A stretch of DNA of 64,000 nucleotides from an uncultured Tenacibaculum sp. (GTDB taxonomy: Bacteria; Bacteroidota; Bacteroidia; Flavobacteriales; Flavobacteriaceae), in contig CANMWK010000018.1 of NCBI GenBank assembly GCA_947501615.1, positions 16,389 through 80,388 of the forward strand, written 5' to 3'. The notes beneath the pieces are model-generated. The model saw nothing but the letters and a program-made list of their open reading frames with translations, ran no database searches and had not been told where the DNA came from. Positions 1 to 8,802 of this stretch are shown here, piece after piece (position 1 is the stretch's first letter; the number at the start of each line of letters is the position of its first letter). A program made the translations under genes and the position numbers.

Positions 1-1318
1 CTAATAATGCCACAACTCCTAACAACACAAATATAGCCGGAACAATACTCATGTTCAATTTAATTCCTTGTAACATTTCTGCTGTTTTAACAGCTGCTTG
101 ACCATCATAACTGTAGGCATTTAATACAAATAAAGTGATAGCTCCTGCTACACCTCCCCCAAATTTCATAGCAAAAGTTCCAGCAGAGAAAATTAATCCT
201 GTGGCTCTTCTTCCGTTTTTCAATTCAGAATAATCGGCTGCATCTCCTAACATAGCAAAGAATAGAATTGGCATAATACCTGCTCCAAATTCAGAAATAA
301 TTCCTAATATAAAAATTGAACCAATTTGATTTGCTTCTAACCAATACATTGCAGCTGCTGAAGCCGCTGAGAATAAAATACTAATAATAAATAGCTTTAC
401 TTTTCCAAAAAACTTAGTTAAAGCTGGTGCAAAAAATGTGGAAATCATTGAAATAACTAACAGTGATAATAAATACAAACCCGCTAATCCGTTTTTACCA
501 CCCCAACTCGTTAAACTTCCGAAGAAGTTACTTTCATCATTTACATAATGCGTAAAATAAAACATTATTGAACTCTGTTTGATAATATTATATGTTACAA
601 ATACAAAACCAATAAATAATAAAATCAGCCATGGTTTATTTGTTATTAAATCTTTATAATCTTTAGATAAATCACTTGTCTCAACAGATTTCACACGCTC
701 TCTAGTAGTATAAAAAGTGATAAAAGAAAAACAAACTAAAACAAATGCTAATACATACATAGTGTATTGATAGCCTAAATTTTCATTTCCTTCTCCTAAT
801 TTAGGCACTAACCAAATTACTGCAATTGTAGCAATAACACCTCCTAAATACGCTCCGAAGAAGCGAAAAGAAGACAACACTGTTCTTTCTTTCTGACTAG
901 TTGTCATTACTCCCATCAAAGCAGAATACGGAACATTATTCGCCGTATATGCGAGAATATAAAATATAGACGTTGCATACGCCCAGAAAATTTTTCCTCC
1001 CAGACTTAAATCAGGAGTTGTGAATCGTAATACTAAAGCCACACCTAACGGTAATGCTGTCCAAAGTAACCATGGTCTGAATTTTCCCCATTTTGTTCGA
1101 GTTCTATCTGCTACATTCCCCATGATTAAGTCTGTTGCTCCGTCTCCCAAGCGAACTACCAATAATAATGTAGCTACAGCTGCTGTTCCTAATCCGAAAA
1201 CATCAGTATAAAAAATTGGCAAAAAAGGCCCCATTGTCCTCCAAGCAATATTAGCTGCTGTATCTCCTAAGGCGTAGCCTATTCTTTCTTTTAATGATAG
1301 TTTACTTAATTCTGACAT
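1..1318 (-). CDS. GPH-type sugar:cation symporter (MFS), C-terminus cut by window edge
   Basis: The open frame starts at the ATG complementary to 1316-1318 and stays open to position 1, so about 439 codons are present and the C-terminus lies outside the window. The start reads MSELSKLSLKERIGYALGDTAAN, typical of the glycoside-pentoside-hexuronide (MelB-like) symporters, whose usual length is 450-500 residues. The rest is a series of hydrophobic membrane segments. It should be an inner-membrane importer of a mono- or disaccharide released by the PUL enzymes. It begins 5 bases after the stop of the LacI gene and is the last visible gene of the SusC-led operon. The substrate cannot be read from sequence. 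Confidence 0.85.
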   Translation of the reverse strand, partial: MSELSKLSLKERIGYALGDTAANIAWRTMGPFLPIFYTDVFGLGTAAVATLLLVVRLGDGATDLIMGNVADRTRTKWGKFRPWLLWTALPLGVALVLRFTTPDLSLGGKIFWAYATSIFYILAYTANNVPYSALMGVMTTSQKERTVLSSFRFFGAYLGGVIATIAVIWLVPKLGEGNENLGYQYTMYVLAFVLVCFSFITFYTTRERVKSVETSDLSKDYKDLITNKPWLILLFIGFVFVTYNIIKQSSIMFYFTHYVNDESNFFGSLTSWGGKNGLAGLYLLSLLVISMISTFFAPALTKFFGKVKLFIISILFSAASAAAMYWLEANQIGSIFILGIISEFGAGIMPILFFAMLGDAADYSELKNGRRATGLIFSAGTFAMKFGGGVAGAITLFVLNAYSYDGQAAVKTAEMLQGIKLNMSIVPAIFVLLGVVALL

Positions 1319-1323
1319 ATACT

Positions 1324-2340
1324 TTATTTGTATTTGGTTGTTTCTCTATGTATTAAATTGGTATCGATAACTAAAGTTTTGTTTTCTGATACGTCTTTTT
1401 TCTCTATTCTATCTATTAATAATTGTAAAGCTCTTTTTCCAATTTCCTCAGTATGTTGGCTTATCGTTGTTAATTTTGGATTGGTAAAAACCACCACATT
1501 CTTTCCTGAAAAACCTATGATAGAAAGTTCTGAAGGCATTGAAATGTTGAATTTTCTAGCAATGTTTAATGCAACCACACCTAATACATTATCGATTGCT
1601 ATTATTGCATCAATATCTTTATGTGCTGACATTATTTTTTCTATGCTATCATCTACATTAGCATCGTTAGTAACTTCAAAAATTATTGGCGCATTTTTAT
1701 ATGAATTAGATTCTTCAATTGCTTTTTTATAACCATCTACTCTTAATTTTCCAACATTTAATCCTGTTAAAGAATCTAAGAGTATAATCTTTTTTCTTCC
1801 TTCAGAAATTAAATAATTCGTTGCTTCGTAAACAGCTTTTAAATCGTCGATAATAACTTTATCACAATCGATAGATTTTATAAAACGATCGAACATTACC
1901 ACAGGTAATCGATTGTATAACATTAATTCTTCTAAATGTTCTACTTCACCTGAAGTTTGCGTTTCTTCTGCCACAGAAATTAAAAATCCATCTACACTTC
2001 CATCAGTTAAAAGCTCAATACTTTTTTTCTCTTTATCTATAGATTCATTTGAAATACAGGTAATAATACTGTAATCGTGCTTAGAAGCTTCTTGCTCTAT
2101 ACTATGCAGTGATCTTGCAAAAAATGGATTCAAAATGTTTGGTAAGACAACACCAATGGTTCTTGTTTTACTTTTCTTTAGACTTAGCGCAGCCTTGTTT
2201 GGCTTGTAATTATATTTTTTTGCTAGCTCTTTAACTTTAGCAATGGTATCTTCACTTATTTCGTAACTGTTGTTTAATGCTTTAGAAACAGTAGAAATCG
2301 ATACATTTAATTCTTTGGCTAAATCTTTTAGTGTAATCAT
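1324..2340 (-). CDS. LacI-family transcriptional regulator
   Basis: The protein has 338 residues. An N-terminal LacI helix-turn-helix (residues 2-50, with VSISTVSKALNNSYEIS as the recognition region) is followed by a periplasmic-binding-protein-like ligand domain. It lies between the gluconate permease and the sugar symporter, with gaps of 3 and 5 bases, so it is cotranscribed with them and probably senses a sugar or aldonate from the same pathway. Its recognition helix is almost identical to that of the second LacI protein at 37457-38461, although their ligand domains differ clearly. Whether it represses or activates cannot be told from sequence. Confidence 0.9.
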   Translation of the reverse strand: MITLKDLAKELNVSISTVSKALNNSYEISEDTIAKVKELAKKYNYKPNKAALSLKKSKTRTIGVVLPNILNPFFARSLHSIEQEASKHDYSIITCISNESIDKEKKSIELLTDGSVDGFLISVAEETQTSGEVEHLEELMLYNRLPVVMFDRFIKSIDCDKVIIDDLKAVYEATNYLISEGRKKIILLDSLTGLNVGKLRVDGYKKAIEESNSYKNAPIIFEVTNDANVDDSIEKIMSAHKDIDAIIAIDNVLGVVALNIARKFNISMPSELSIIGFSGKNVVVFTNPKLTTISQHTEEIGKRALQLLIDRIEKKDVSENKTLVIDTNLIHRETTKYK

Positions 2341-2343
2341 GGC

Positions 2344-3690
2344 TTAAACGAGTAATGATAAAATGGTTATTATAGTAAAACTTGTTAAAGCTAATATAGT
2401 TGTCATTACCGTCCAACTTTTAAACGTTTGTTTTTCTGTTAAACCTAAATATTTTCCAACAAGCCAAAATCCACTATCGTTTACATGAGACATTATTGAT
2501 GCTCCTGAAGCTACAGCGATTACTAATAATGCTTTACTAGGTTCACTTAAATCTGCTCCGGTTAATAAAGGAGCTGTAACTCCTGCTGCTGTAATCATTG
2601 CAACAGTTGCTGAACCTTGAAGAATACGAACTAAAACTGCGATAAAAAATCCGAAGAATAAAACACCGATTCCGATGGTTGAGAAATAATTTGCTAACAT
2701 TTCTCCTGTTCCTGTATTCACTAACATTTGTTTAAAAACACCACCCGCTCCTGTTAACAGAATAATTAATCCAGCTGGAGCCATTGAATTCGTTGCAATT
2801 TTCAGTAATTCATCTTTTGATAATCCTCTTTTTATCCCCAATAAATACCAAGCGATTAAATTCGCTATGATTAATGCGATAAACGGATTACCAATCATTC
2901 CTATCCAATCTTTCACATTTTGTGAAACTAGATCTTCACCTATTAACGGACTGTTTAATAATGTATTTGCCACAATTAAAACTATTGGAATTCCAATAAT
3001 CATAATAATTAATCGTACCGCTGGATAATTCTGGATTTCAGTTGTATCAGAAGATAATTTTGGTGCTTCTATATGAATCTTTTCTGAAATATATTTAGCG
3101 AATATCGGTCCACATACCACAGCTGTTGGAACTCCAACAATAAAACCGAAGAGAATTACCCAACCTAAATCTGCTTTTAAAATATCGGAAACTGCAACTG
3201 GACCTGGCGTTGGCGGAATAAATGAATGTGTTATTGCTAAACCAGCTAATAAAGGAATTGCATATAACAACAATGACTTTTTTGTTCTTCGCTGTAATGA
3301 GTATACTAATGGAATTAAAATAATAAACGCTACATCAAAAAACACTGGTATTGCAACTAAAAATCCTGTTAACATTAATGCCCAAGATGCTCTTTTATCT
3401 CCAAATTTGGATAACAAATAGTTTGCTAAAGCTTCTGCTCCACCAGATTGTTCTAGAATAGAACCAAAAATTGCTCCTAATCCTACAACTAAAGCTACAA
3501 AACCTAATGTTCCTCCCATACCTTGTTGCATGGTTGTAATAATTTCTTTTGGAGGCATTCCTGAAAAAACCCCAACAAAAACACTGGCTATAAGTAATGA
3601 TATAAATGCCTGAATTTTAAAACGTAAAATTAAAATCAGTAAAATGGCTACTCCACCTAAAACCGCAAGAACTAAATTAAAATCTAACAT
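2344..3690 (-). CDS. gntP: Gluconate/H+ symporter, GntP family
   Basis: This is a highly hydrophobic protein of about 448 residues with a dozen or so membrane segments. It has GntP-type stretches such as the glycine-rich FVALVVGLGAIFG segment and SFIPPTPGPVAVS. It should import gluconate or a related aldonate across the inner membrane. The start chosen is the ATG at 3690 (MLDFNLVLAVLGG). A longer reading would need a TTG codon at 3702. From the ATG it begins 2 bases after the stop of the upstream kinase/dehydrogenase gene. Its position next to gluconokinase and 6-phosphogluconate dehydrogenase supports gluconate as the substrate. Confidence 0.88.
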   Translation of the reverse strand: MLDFNLVLAVLGGVAILLILILRFKIQAFISLLIASVFVGVFSGMPPKEIITTMQQGMGGTLGFVALVVGLGAIFGSILEQSGGAEALANYLLSKFGDKRASWALMLTGFLVAIPVFFDVAFIILIPLVYSLQRRTKKSLLLYAIPLLAGLAITHSFIPPTPGPVAVSDILKADLGWVILFGFIVGVPTAVVCGPIFAKYISEKIHIEAPKLSSDTTEIQNYPAVRLIIMIIGIPIVLIVANTLLNSPLIGEDLVSQNVKDWIGMIGNPFIALIIANLIAWYLLGIKRGLSKDELLKIATNSMAPAGLIILLTGAGGVFKQMLVNTGTGEMLANYFSTIGIGVLFFGFFIAVLVRILQGSATVAMITAAGVTAPLLTGADLSEPSKALLVIAVASGASIMSHVNDSGFWLVGKYLGLTEKQTFKSWTVMTTILALTSFTIITILSLLV

Positions 3691-3692
3691 AT

Positions 3693-5564
3693 CTAGCTCC
3701 AATTATGATGAAATGTTTCTTCTCCTTCTACATCAATTCTTTGATATCTATGCGCTCCAAAGAAATCTCGTTGTGCTTGAATAACATTTGCAGAAGATTT
3801 TTCTGTTGTCATAGCCACCCAAAAATTATACGATTCGTATAAACAAGGAACATGAATTCTATTTAATAACGCATAATTTAAAACAGAAGCAATACTCGAT
3901 TCGTTTTTGAACAATTCTAAGATTGTTTTTTCATCATCGAAAAGTGTAGTTACTTCTTTTAAAACCTTACTATATTCTTTTATTTTTTCGGATTTAATAA
4001 TACATCCACTAGACCAAACTCTACAGATTTCAGCTAAGTCTAAATTCCAATTGTGTTCTTTAGAAGCTTCTTGTAGTAACTGAAAACCTTGATGTAAGTT
4101 TATAGTTCTTGCAAAAGCATATGCTTCTTCTAATTGTTTAAGATCAACTGGTTCTTTTGGAGTTACATCTTGTTTATATGTAGCTAAACGTTTACGCTCA
4201 TCTTTAAAAGAAGACGTATAACGTGCATGGACTGCTGCTGTTTTTACAGTTGTTGGAATTCCTAATTGTAATGATGCAATACTAGACCACGATCCTGTTC
4301 CTTTATTTCCTGCTCTATCTAAAATAGTATCTAAAACATAGGTTCCATTCTCTTGTTCTTCTAGAATTTTTGTTGTGATTTCTAATAAATAACTAGAATG
4401 TTTTCCTGAATTCCATTGTTTTAAAAGTGAAGCAATTTCTTCATAACTCATAGTTTTAGATAAAATCGCATACACCTCAGCCAAAAGTTGCATGTCTCCA
4501 TATTCTATTCCGTTATGGACCATTTTCACAAAATGACCTGCTCCATCTGGGCCAATATAATTACAACATGCTTGTCCGTTTTCATCTTTAGCGGCTATTG
4601 CTTCTAAAAATTTAGCAACTTTATCGTAACTCGATTTATTTCCTCCTGGCATTAAAGACGGACCTTTTAAAGCTCCTTCTTCTCCACCAGAAACACCTAA
4701 ACCAATAAATTCTATATTTTTTTTCTGAAGATTATCGCTTCTCCTCTTTGTGTTTTCATAATGAGAATTTCCTCCATCAATTAAAATATCACCTTCATCT
4801 AAAAAAGGTACAATACTATCAATAACAGCATCTGTAACTTTTCCTGCTTTAATCATCATTAAAATCTTACGAGGCTTTTCTACAGAATCTACAAAATCTT
4901 TTAACACTGTAAATCCTAAAACTTTGTCATAAGAATTGGCATCTACAAAAGCTTCAACTATTCCTTCTTCTCCCTGAGTTTCTCTATTATATACTGACAA
5001 TGAAAAACCATTGTTTAAGATATTTTTTGCTAGGCTTTTCCCCATTACACCTAAACCTAATACACCAAAAGATGATTTATCCATAACTTTTGTTATTGTT
5101 TTTATAATTTCTGAAGGATCTTTATCTATATCAATATGAGTTCCGTAAGAAGGAACTTCCAAACAGTCGAATTGAGATTTTAGCATTGCTGATCCCATAA
5201 AATGCCCAGATCTTTCCTCCATTCTATTCTTTATCAATTCGTAGGTTCCGTTTAAAATACACCAATGAATATGGGTTATATTTTCAGCAAGAATTTGTCG
5301 ATACGATTCCTTTAATGCAGAACAACCTAAGATTATCCCTTGATTTCCTTCAGCTTTGATTAATTCTTGATTTAAAATTTCGAGCCATGGTTTCCTATCC
5401 TCATAATTTAAAGGAATTCCTTTACTCATTTTTTCAACATTTGACTTCGGATGAAAATCATCTGCATCTATAAAAGGAATAGCGATTTCTTCAGAAAGTA
5501 ATTTTCCAATAGTAGATTTTCCACTACCACTTACCCCCATTACGATGATAATTTTACTACTCAT
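3693..5564 (-). CDS. Fused gluconokinase and 6-phosphogluconate dehydrogenase
   Basis: The 623-residue protein joins two enzymes of consecutive steps. Residues 1-160 are a GntK-type gluconokinase with P-loop GVSGSGKS near residue 10 and the DADDFHP motif. Residues from about 165 are a full-length 6-phosphogluconate dehydrogenase: Rossmann motif GLGVMGKSLA, substrate-site motifs IDGGNSHY, SGGEEGA and MVHNGIEYGD, and a C-terminal FFGAHRYQRID. The two parts have near-normal lengths (about 165 + 458) with almost no linker. A separate start at the Met just before the second domain is possible but has no obvious support. Gluconate would go to 6-phosphogluconate and then ribulose 5-phosphate plus CO2 in the cytoplasm. 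The gene overlaps the GH3 stop by 8 bases. Confidence 0.92.
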   Translation of the reverse strand: MSSKIIIVMGVSGSGKSTIGKLLSEEIAIPFIDADDFHPKSNVEKMSKGIPLNYEDRKPWLEILNQELIKAEGNQGIILGCSALKESYRQILAENITHIHWCILNGTYELIKNRMEERSGHFMGSAMLKSQFDCLEVPSYGTHIDIDKDPSEIIKTITKVMDKSSFGVLGLGVMGKSLAKNILNNGFSLSVYNRETQGEEGIVEAFVDANSYDKVLGFTVLKDFVDSVEKPRKILMMIKAGKVTDAVIDSIVPFLDEGDILIDGGNSHYENTKRRSDNLQKKNIEFIGLGVSGGEEGALKGPSLMPGGNKSSYDKVAKFLEAIAAKDENGQACCNYIGPDGAGHFVKMVHNGIEYGDMQLLAEVYAILSKTMSYEEIASLLKQWNSGKHSSYLLEITTKILEEQENGTYVLDTILDRAGNKGTGSWSSIASLQLGIPTTVKTAAVHARYTSSFKDERKRLATYKQDVTPKEPVDLKQLEEAYAFARTINLHQGFQLLQEASKEHNWNLDLAEICRVWSSGCIIKSEKIKEYSKVLKEVTTLFDDEKTILELFKNESSIASVLNYALLNRIHVPCLYESYNFWVAMTTEKSSANVIQAQRDFFGAHRYQRIDVEGEETFHHNWS

Positions 5565-7812
5565 AAACGAAACTACCTTTTAATCCCTCTGCAGCGTTTT
5601 TTCCGATCCAAACATTAAAATCTCCCTTTTCTACTCCGTAGACAAGTTCGCTGTTGTAATATTTTAAATCTTTCACACCAATTAAAAAACTTACTTTTTG
5701 TTCTTCTCCTTGCTTTAAACTTACTCTCTTAAATCCTTTTAATTCTTTCACAGGTCTAGTAATGCTCCCAACAACATCTTGTACATAAAACTGTACTAAT
5801 TCTTCACCATCTCTTTTACCTGTATTTTTCACAGTAACTTCAACAGTTATTTCATTTGTATCAGTTAATTTATTCGTTGATAATTTTAAATTACTGTATT
5901 CAAAAGAGGTGTAACTTAAACCATAACCAAAAGGAAAGTGAGGTGTATAACCCGCATCTAAATAATGAGAAGTATTACCTAAAGAACTTTGCCAAGCTCC
6001 TACAGGAATATCATTCATTTGTACAAATTTCTCTGGAATTACAGGTCTTCCTGTATTTTTATGATTGTAGAATAATGGTAATTGACCTGCTACCTTTGGC
6101 CATGTAACTGGTAAACGCCCTAGTGGCTCTTTTACACCAAACAGCATGTCGTGAATAGCAGGTCCTCCCATAGTCCCAGGATGCCAAGCCATTAAAACAG
6201 CATCGACATCATTTATAATATTTGTTAATGTAATTGGTCTACCTGCCATGATAACCAACACAATTGGTTTTCCTGTTTTTGCTAATTCTTTAATTAATTT
6301 TTCTTGCGCTCCTGGTAAATCTATGTTCGCCCTACTATGCGCTTCACCAGAAAGAATTGCTTCTTCTCCACCGATAAAAACAATAACATCTGATTTCTTT
6401 CCTGCGGCTATTGCTTTTTGAAAATCTTTTTCAGACAGATCTCTACTGTACGATAATCCTTCTACGAAGTTGTAATTTACATTTGCTTTTTTGAAACTTG
6501 CTACTGGAGTTACAGTATGTGTTTTATCTCCATCGAAAGTCCAAGTTCCTAATTGTTCTCTTGGTTTATCAGCTAATGGTCCGATTACGGCAATTTTAGT
6601 TTCTTTACTAAAAGGCAAAATATTTCCTTCATTCTTTAATAAAACAGAACTTTCAATTGCAGATTTTTTTGCCAATTCTAAATGTGATTCAGCATATAAA
6701 TTTCCAGTATGATTTTTATCTCTATTCGGATTTTCAAATAATCCCATTCTGAATTTTACTCGTAAAATTTCAGCTACTAAACTGTTGATTTGAGTTTCAT
6801 TTAATTTTCCTTCTTTTAGTAAATCTTTTATATGATTTTCATAGGATTTACTGGTCATTTCCATGTTTAATCCAGCAGTGATTCCTATTTCAGCAGCATG
6901 TTTTTCATCTTTAGCAAATCCATGAGGAATCATTTCAGTCACAGAATTCCAATCACTTACTACAAATCCATCAAACTTTAATTGCTTTCTTAAAATATCT
7001 TGTAATAACTTTTTATCACCAGAAGCAGGGATTCCATTAGTTTCATTAAACGAAGTCATTACCGTTTGACTTCCAGCTTCAAAAGCTGCTTTAAAAGGAG
7101 GTAAATACACATTTTGTAGTAACTCTTTATTAATGATCGCTGTATTATAATCTCGACCACCAATAGCTGCTCCGTAACCTATAAAATGCTTTGCACAAGC
7201 AATCATGCTTGTAGAACTTTTTAAATCCTCTCCTTGAAAACCTTTTATATATGCAGTTGATAATTTTGACGCTAAAAATGGATCTTCACCTGGCGATTCT
7301 GCGATTCTTCCCCAACGACTATCTCTAGCAATATCTAACATTGGAGCAAATGTCCATCGAATACCAGAAGACGAAGCTTCTACTGCAGCTACTCTTGAAG
7401 AAGCTTCTACAGTTTCTGGATTCCAAGACGCTGCCAATCCTAAAGGAATTGGAAAAATTGTTTTAAAACCATGAATGACATCCCTAGCAAAAATTAATGG
7501 AATTTTATTCGGACTTTCTTCTGTTGCTATTTTTTGTAACTCATCTACATAGTCAGTATTCATTACATTCAAAAAAGCTCCTACTTTTCCATCTCTTACA
7601 GCTTGTTTTAATTCTTCTGGTAACGAACCTTTTACTCTACTCGATGTTCCTCTTAAATTTAATTGTCCAATTTTTTCTTCAATGGTCATTTTCCCCAATA
7701 AAGCTTGAACTTTCTCTTCAACAGGATTATTACTTGTATTTTTTGTTTCTTCATTTTTACATGAAACAAACACTAGTACAAGTGTCCATACAATTAGTTT
7801 GGTTATTTTCAT
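5557..7812 (-). CDS. GH3 exo-beta-glycosidase, BglX-like lipoprotein
   Basis: The protein has 751 residues. A lipoprotein signal ends at Cys18 (FVSC). It is followed by the GH3 N-terminal barrel (about 33-360), the alpha/beta sandwich domain and a C-terminal fibronectin-III-like domain. The nucleophile is Asp287 in VVSDW and the probable acid/base is Glu490 in LSGEAHSR. The KHF motif near residue 208 is also present. Family members release terminal beta-linked glucose, xylose or galactose. Here the glucosidase reading fits the gluconate genes next to it, but the exact linkage is not visible. It should sit on a periplasmic or surface membrane face and trims oligosaccharides imported by the SusC/D pair. 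Confidence 0.9.
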   Translation of the reverse strand: MKITKLIVWTLVLVFVSCKNEETKNTSNNPVEEKVQALLGKMTIEEKIGQLNLRGTSSRVKGSLPEELKQAVRDGKVGAFLNVMNTDYVDELQKIATEESPNKIPLIFARDVIHGFKTIFPIPLGLAASWNPETVEASSRVAAVEASSSGIRWTFAPMLDIARDSRWGRIAESPGEDPFLASKLSTAYIKGFQGEDLKSSTSMIACAKHFIGYGAAIGGRDYNTAIINKELLQNVYLPPFKAAFEAGSQTVMTSFNETNGIPASGDKKLLQDILRKQLKFDGFVVSDWNSVTEMIPHGFAKDEKHAAEIGITAGLNMEMTSKSYENHIKDLLKEGKLNETQINSLVAEILRVKFRMGLFENPNRDKNHTGNLYAESHLELAKKSAIESSVLLKNEGNILPFSKETKIAVIGPLADKPREQLGTWTFDGDKTHTVTPVASFKKANVNYNFVEGLSYSRDLSEKDFQKAIAAGKKSDVIVFIGGEEAILSGEAHSRANIDLPGAQEKLIKELAKTGKPIVLVIMAGRPITLTNIINDVDAVLMAWHPGTMGGPAIHDMLFGVKEPLGRLPVTWPKVAGQLPLFYNHKNTGRPVIPEKFVQMNDIPVGAWQSSLGNTSHYLDAGYTPHFPFGYGLSYTSFEYSNLKLSTNKLTDTNEITVEVTVKNTGKRDGEELVQFYVQDVVGSITRPVKELKGFKRVSLKQGEEQKVSFLIGVKDLKYYNSELVYGVEKGDFNVWIGKNAAEGLKGSFVYE

Positions 7813-7824
7813 TTGAGTAGTCGT

Positions 7825-8802
7825 TTATTTTAATTCAGCAATTTGAATACTTGGTTTCTTAAAAAAGTTACTTTTAACTCCTTTTTCTTTCAGTTTGATT
7901 TTGAATACAGAACCGGCTAAAGGAAATTGTTTTTTCTCTTCATCCGTCATATCTAAAGAAGCTGTAGTTATGTATAATTCATCAAAATTATTGCCTCCAA
8001 AAGCACATGAAGTTACGTTGTGTGCAGGCACTTGAATTTTCTTCTCCAAGGTTCCTGTTTTAGGATTATATTTAGCCACAGCATTTCCATTCCACATACC
8101 AACCCATAACATATCTTGATCGTCAATAGCCATTCCATCAGGAAAACCATCTTTTGGATCGACAGTTACTACAACTCTTTCATTAGATATTTTACTCGTA
8201 GTTTTATCATAATCGAAAGCTCTAATAGTTCCTTTAGGCGTGTCGATATAATACATTGTAGATTTATCTTTAGTCCAAACAATTCCGTTTGAAATTGTTA
8301 TACCTCCAAGCATTTTATCACTCTCTCCTTTTTCGTTGATTTTATATAAACTTGCATTAGGTTTGTTCTGTGCCAAATGCATTGAACCCACCCAAAAATT
8401 ACCATTTGGATCGCATTTTCCATCGTTAAAACGATTCTCTGTGATATCAGATTCAACATCAGATAACAGTAGTAATTCTTCTGTTACTGTATCAACTATA
8501 TAAACACCATCTTCTAAGGCAACTATAGCTTTATTTTCTTCTTCACTAGGTACAACAGTACCAATTCTACAAGGTAATGTTATTGTTTTATTCTTCTTTG
8601 TCTCTGGATGATATACATGAAGTTTTTTTCCTTCGATATCTATCCAATACAACTCATTCGATCTATAATTCCATATTGCTCCTTCACCTAAGTCGGCATT
8701 AATTTGATATTCTAAAACCGCAACCTCGGCAGTTTTTTTATCTTCTTGTTTACAAGCTATTACACAAAAAGCTAAAAGTCCTATTATAATATTTCTCATC
8801 AT
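7825..8802 (-). CDS. SMP-30/gluconolactonase family lipoprotein
   Basis: The protein has 325 residues with a lipobox cysteine at Cys17 (VIAC). The six-bladed propeller pattern of the SMP-30/gluconolactonase/LRE family is recognisable. Metal-site segments are visible: the early Glu in LGEGAIWN, the Asn/Asp pair in NRFNDGKCDPNGNFWVG, and DGFPDGMAIDD. The family hydrolyses aldonolactones to aldonates with a divalent metal. Exported, it would supply gluconate for the GntP permease downstream. It lies directly against the stop of the FG-GAP gene (0 bases) and 12 bases before the GH3 gene. Whether glucono-lactone is the true substrate is an inference from context. Confidence 0.87.
   Translation of the reverse strand: MMRNIIIGLLAFCVIACKQEDKKTAEVAVLEYQINADLGEGAIWNYRSNELYWIDIEGKKLHVYHPETKKNKTITLPCRIGTVVPSEEENKAIVALEDGVYIVDTVTEELLLLSDVESDITENRFNDGKCDPNGNFWVGSMHLAQNKPNASLYKINEKGESDKMLGGITISNGIVWTKDKSTMYYIDTPKGTIRAFDYDKTTSKISNERVVVTVDPKDGFPDGMAIDDQDMLWVGMWNGNAVAKYNPKTGTLEKKIQVPAHNVTSCAFGGNNFDELYITTASLDMTDEEKKQFPLAGSVFKIKLKEKGVKSNFFKKPSIQIAELK

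Noticed and set aside
1020..1211. 63-codon plus-strand frame
   Set aside because: It lies entirely opposite the GPH symporter gene, which has a clear family match.
3691..3702. TTG start for GntP giving four extra residues and an overlap with the kinase gene
   Set aside because: The ATG at 3690 gives a normal GntP N-terminus, so the alternative is unnecessary.
7497..7820. 107-codon plus-strand frame
   Set aside because: It is antisense to the start of the GH3 gene, and its composition is the reverse complement of lipoprotein and barrel codons.
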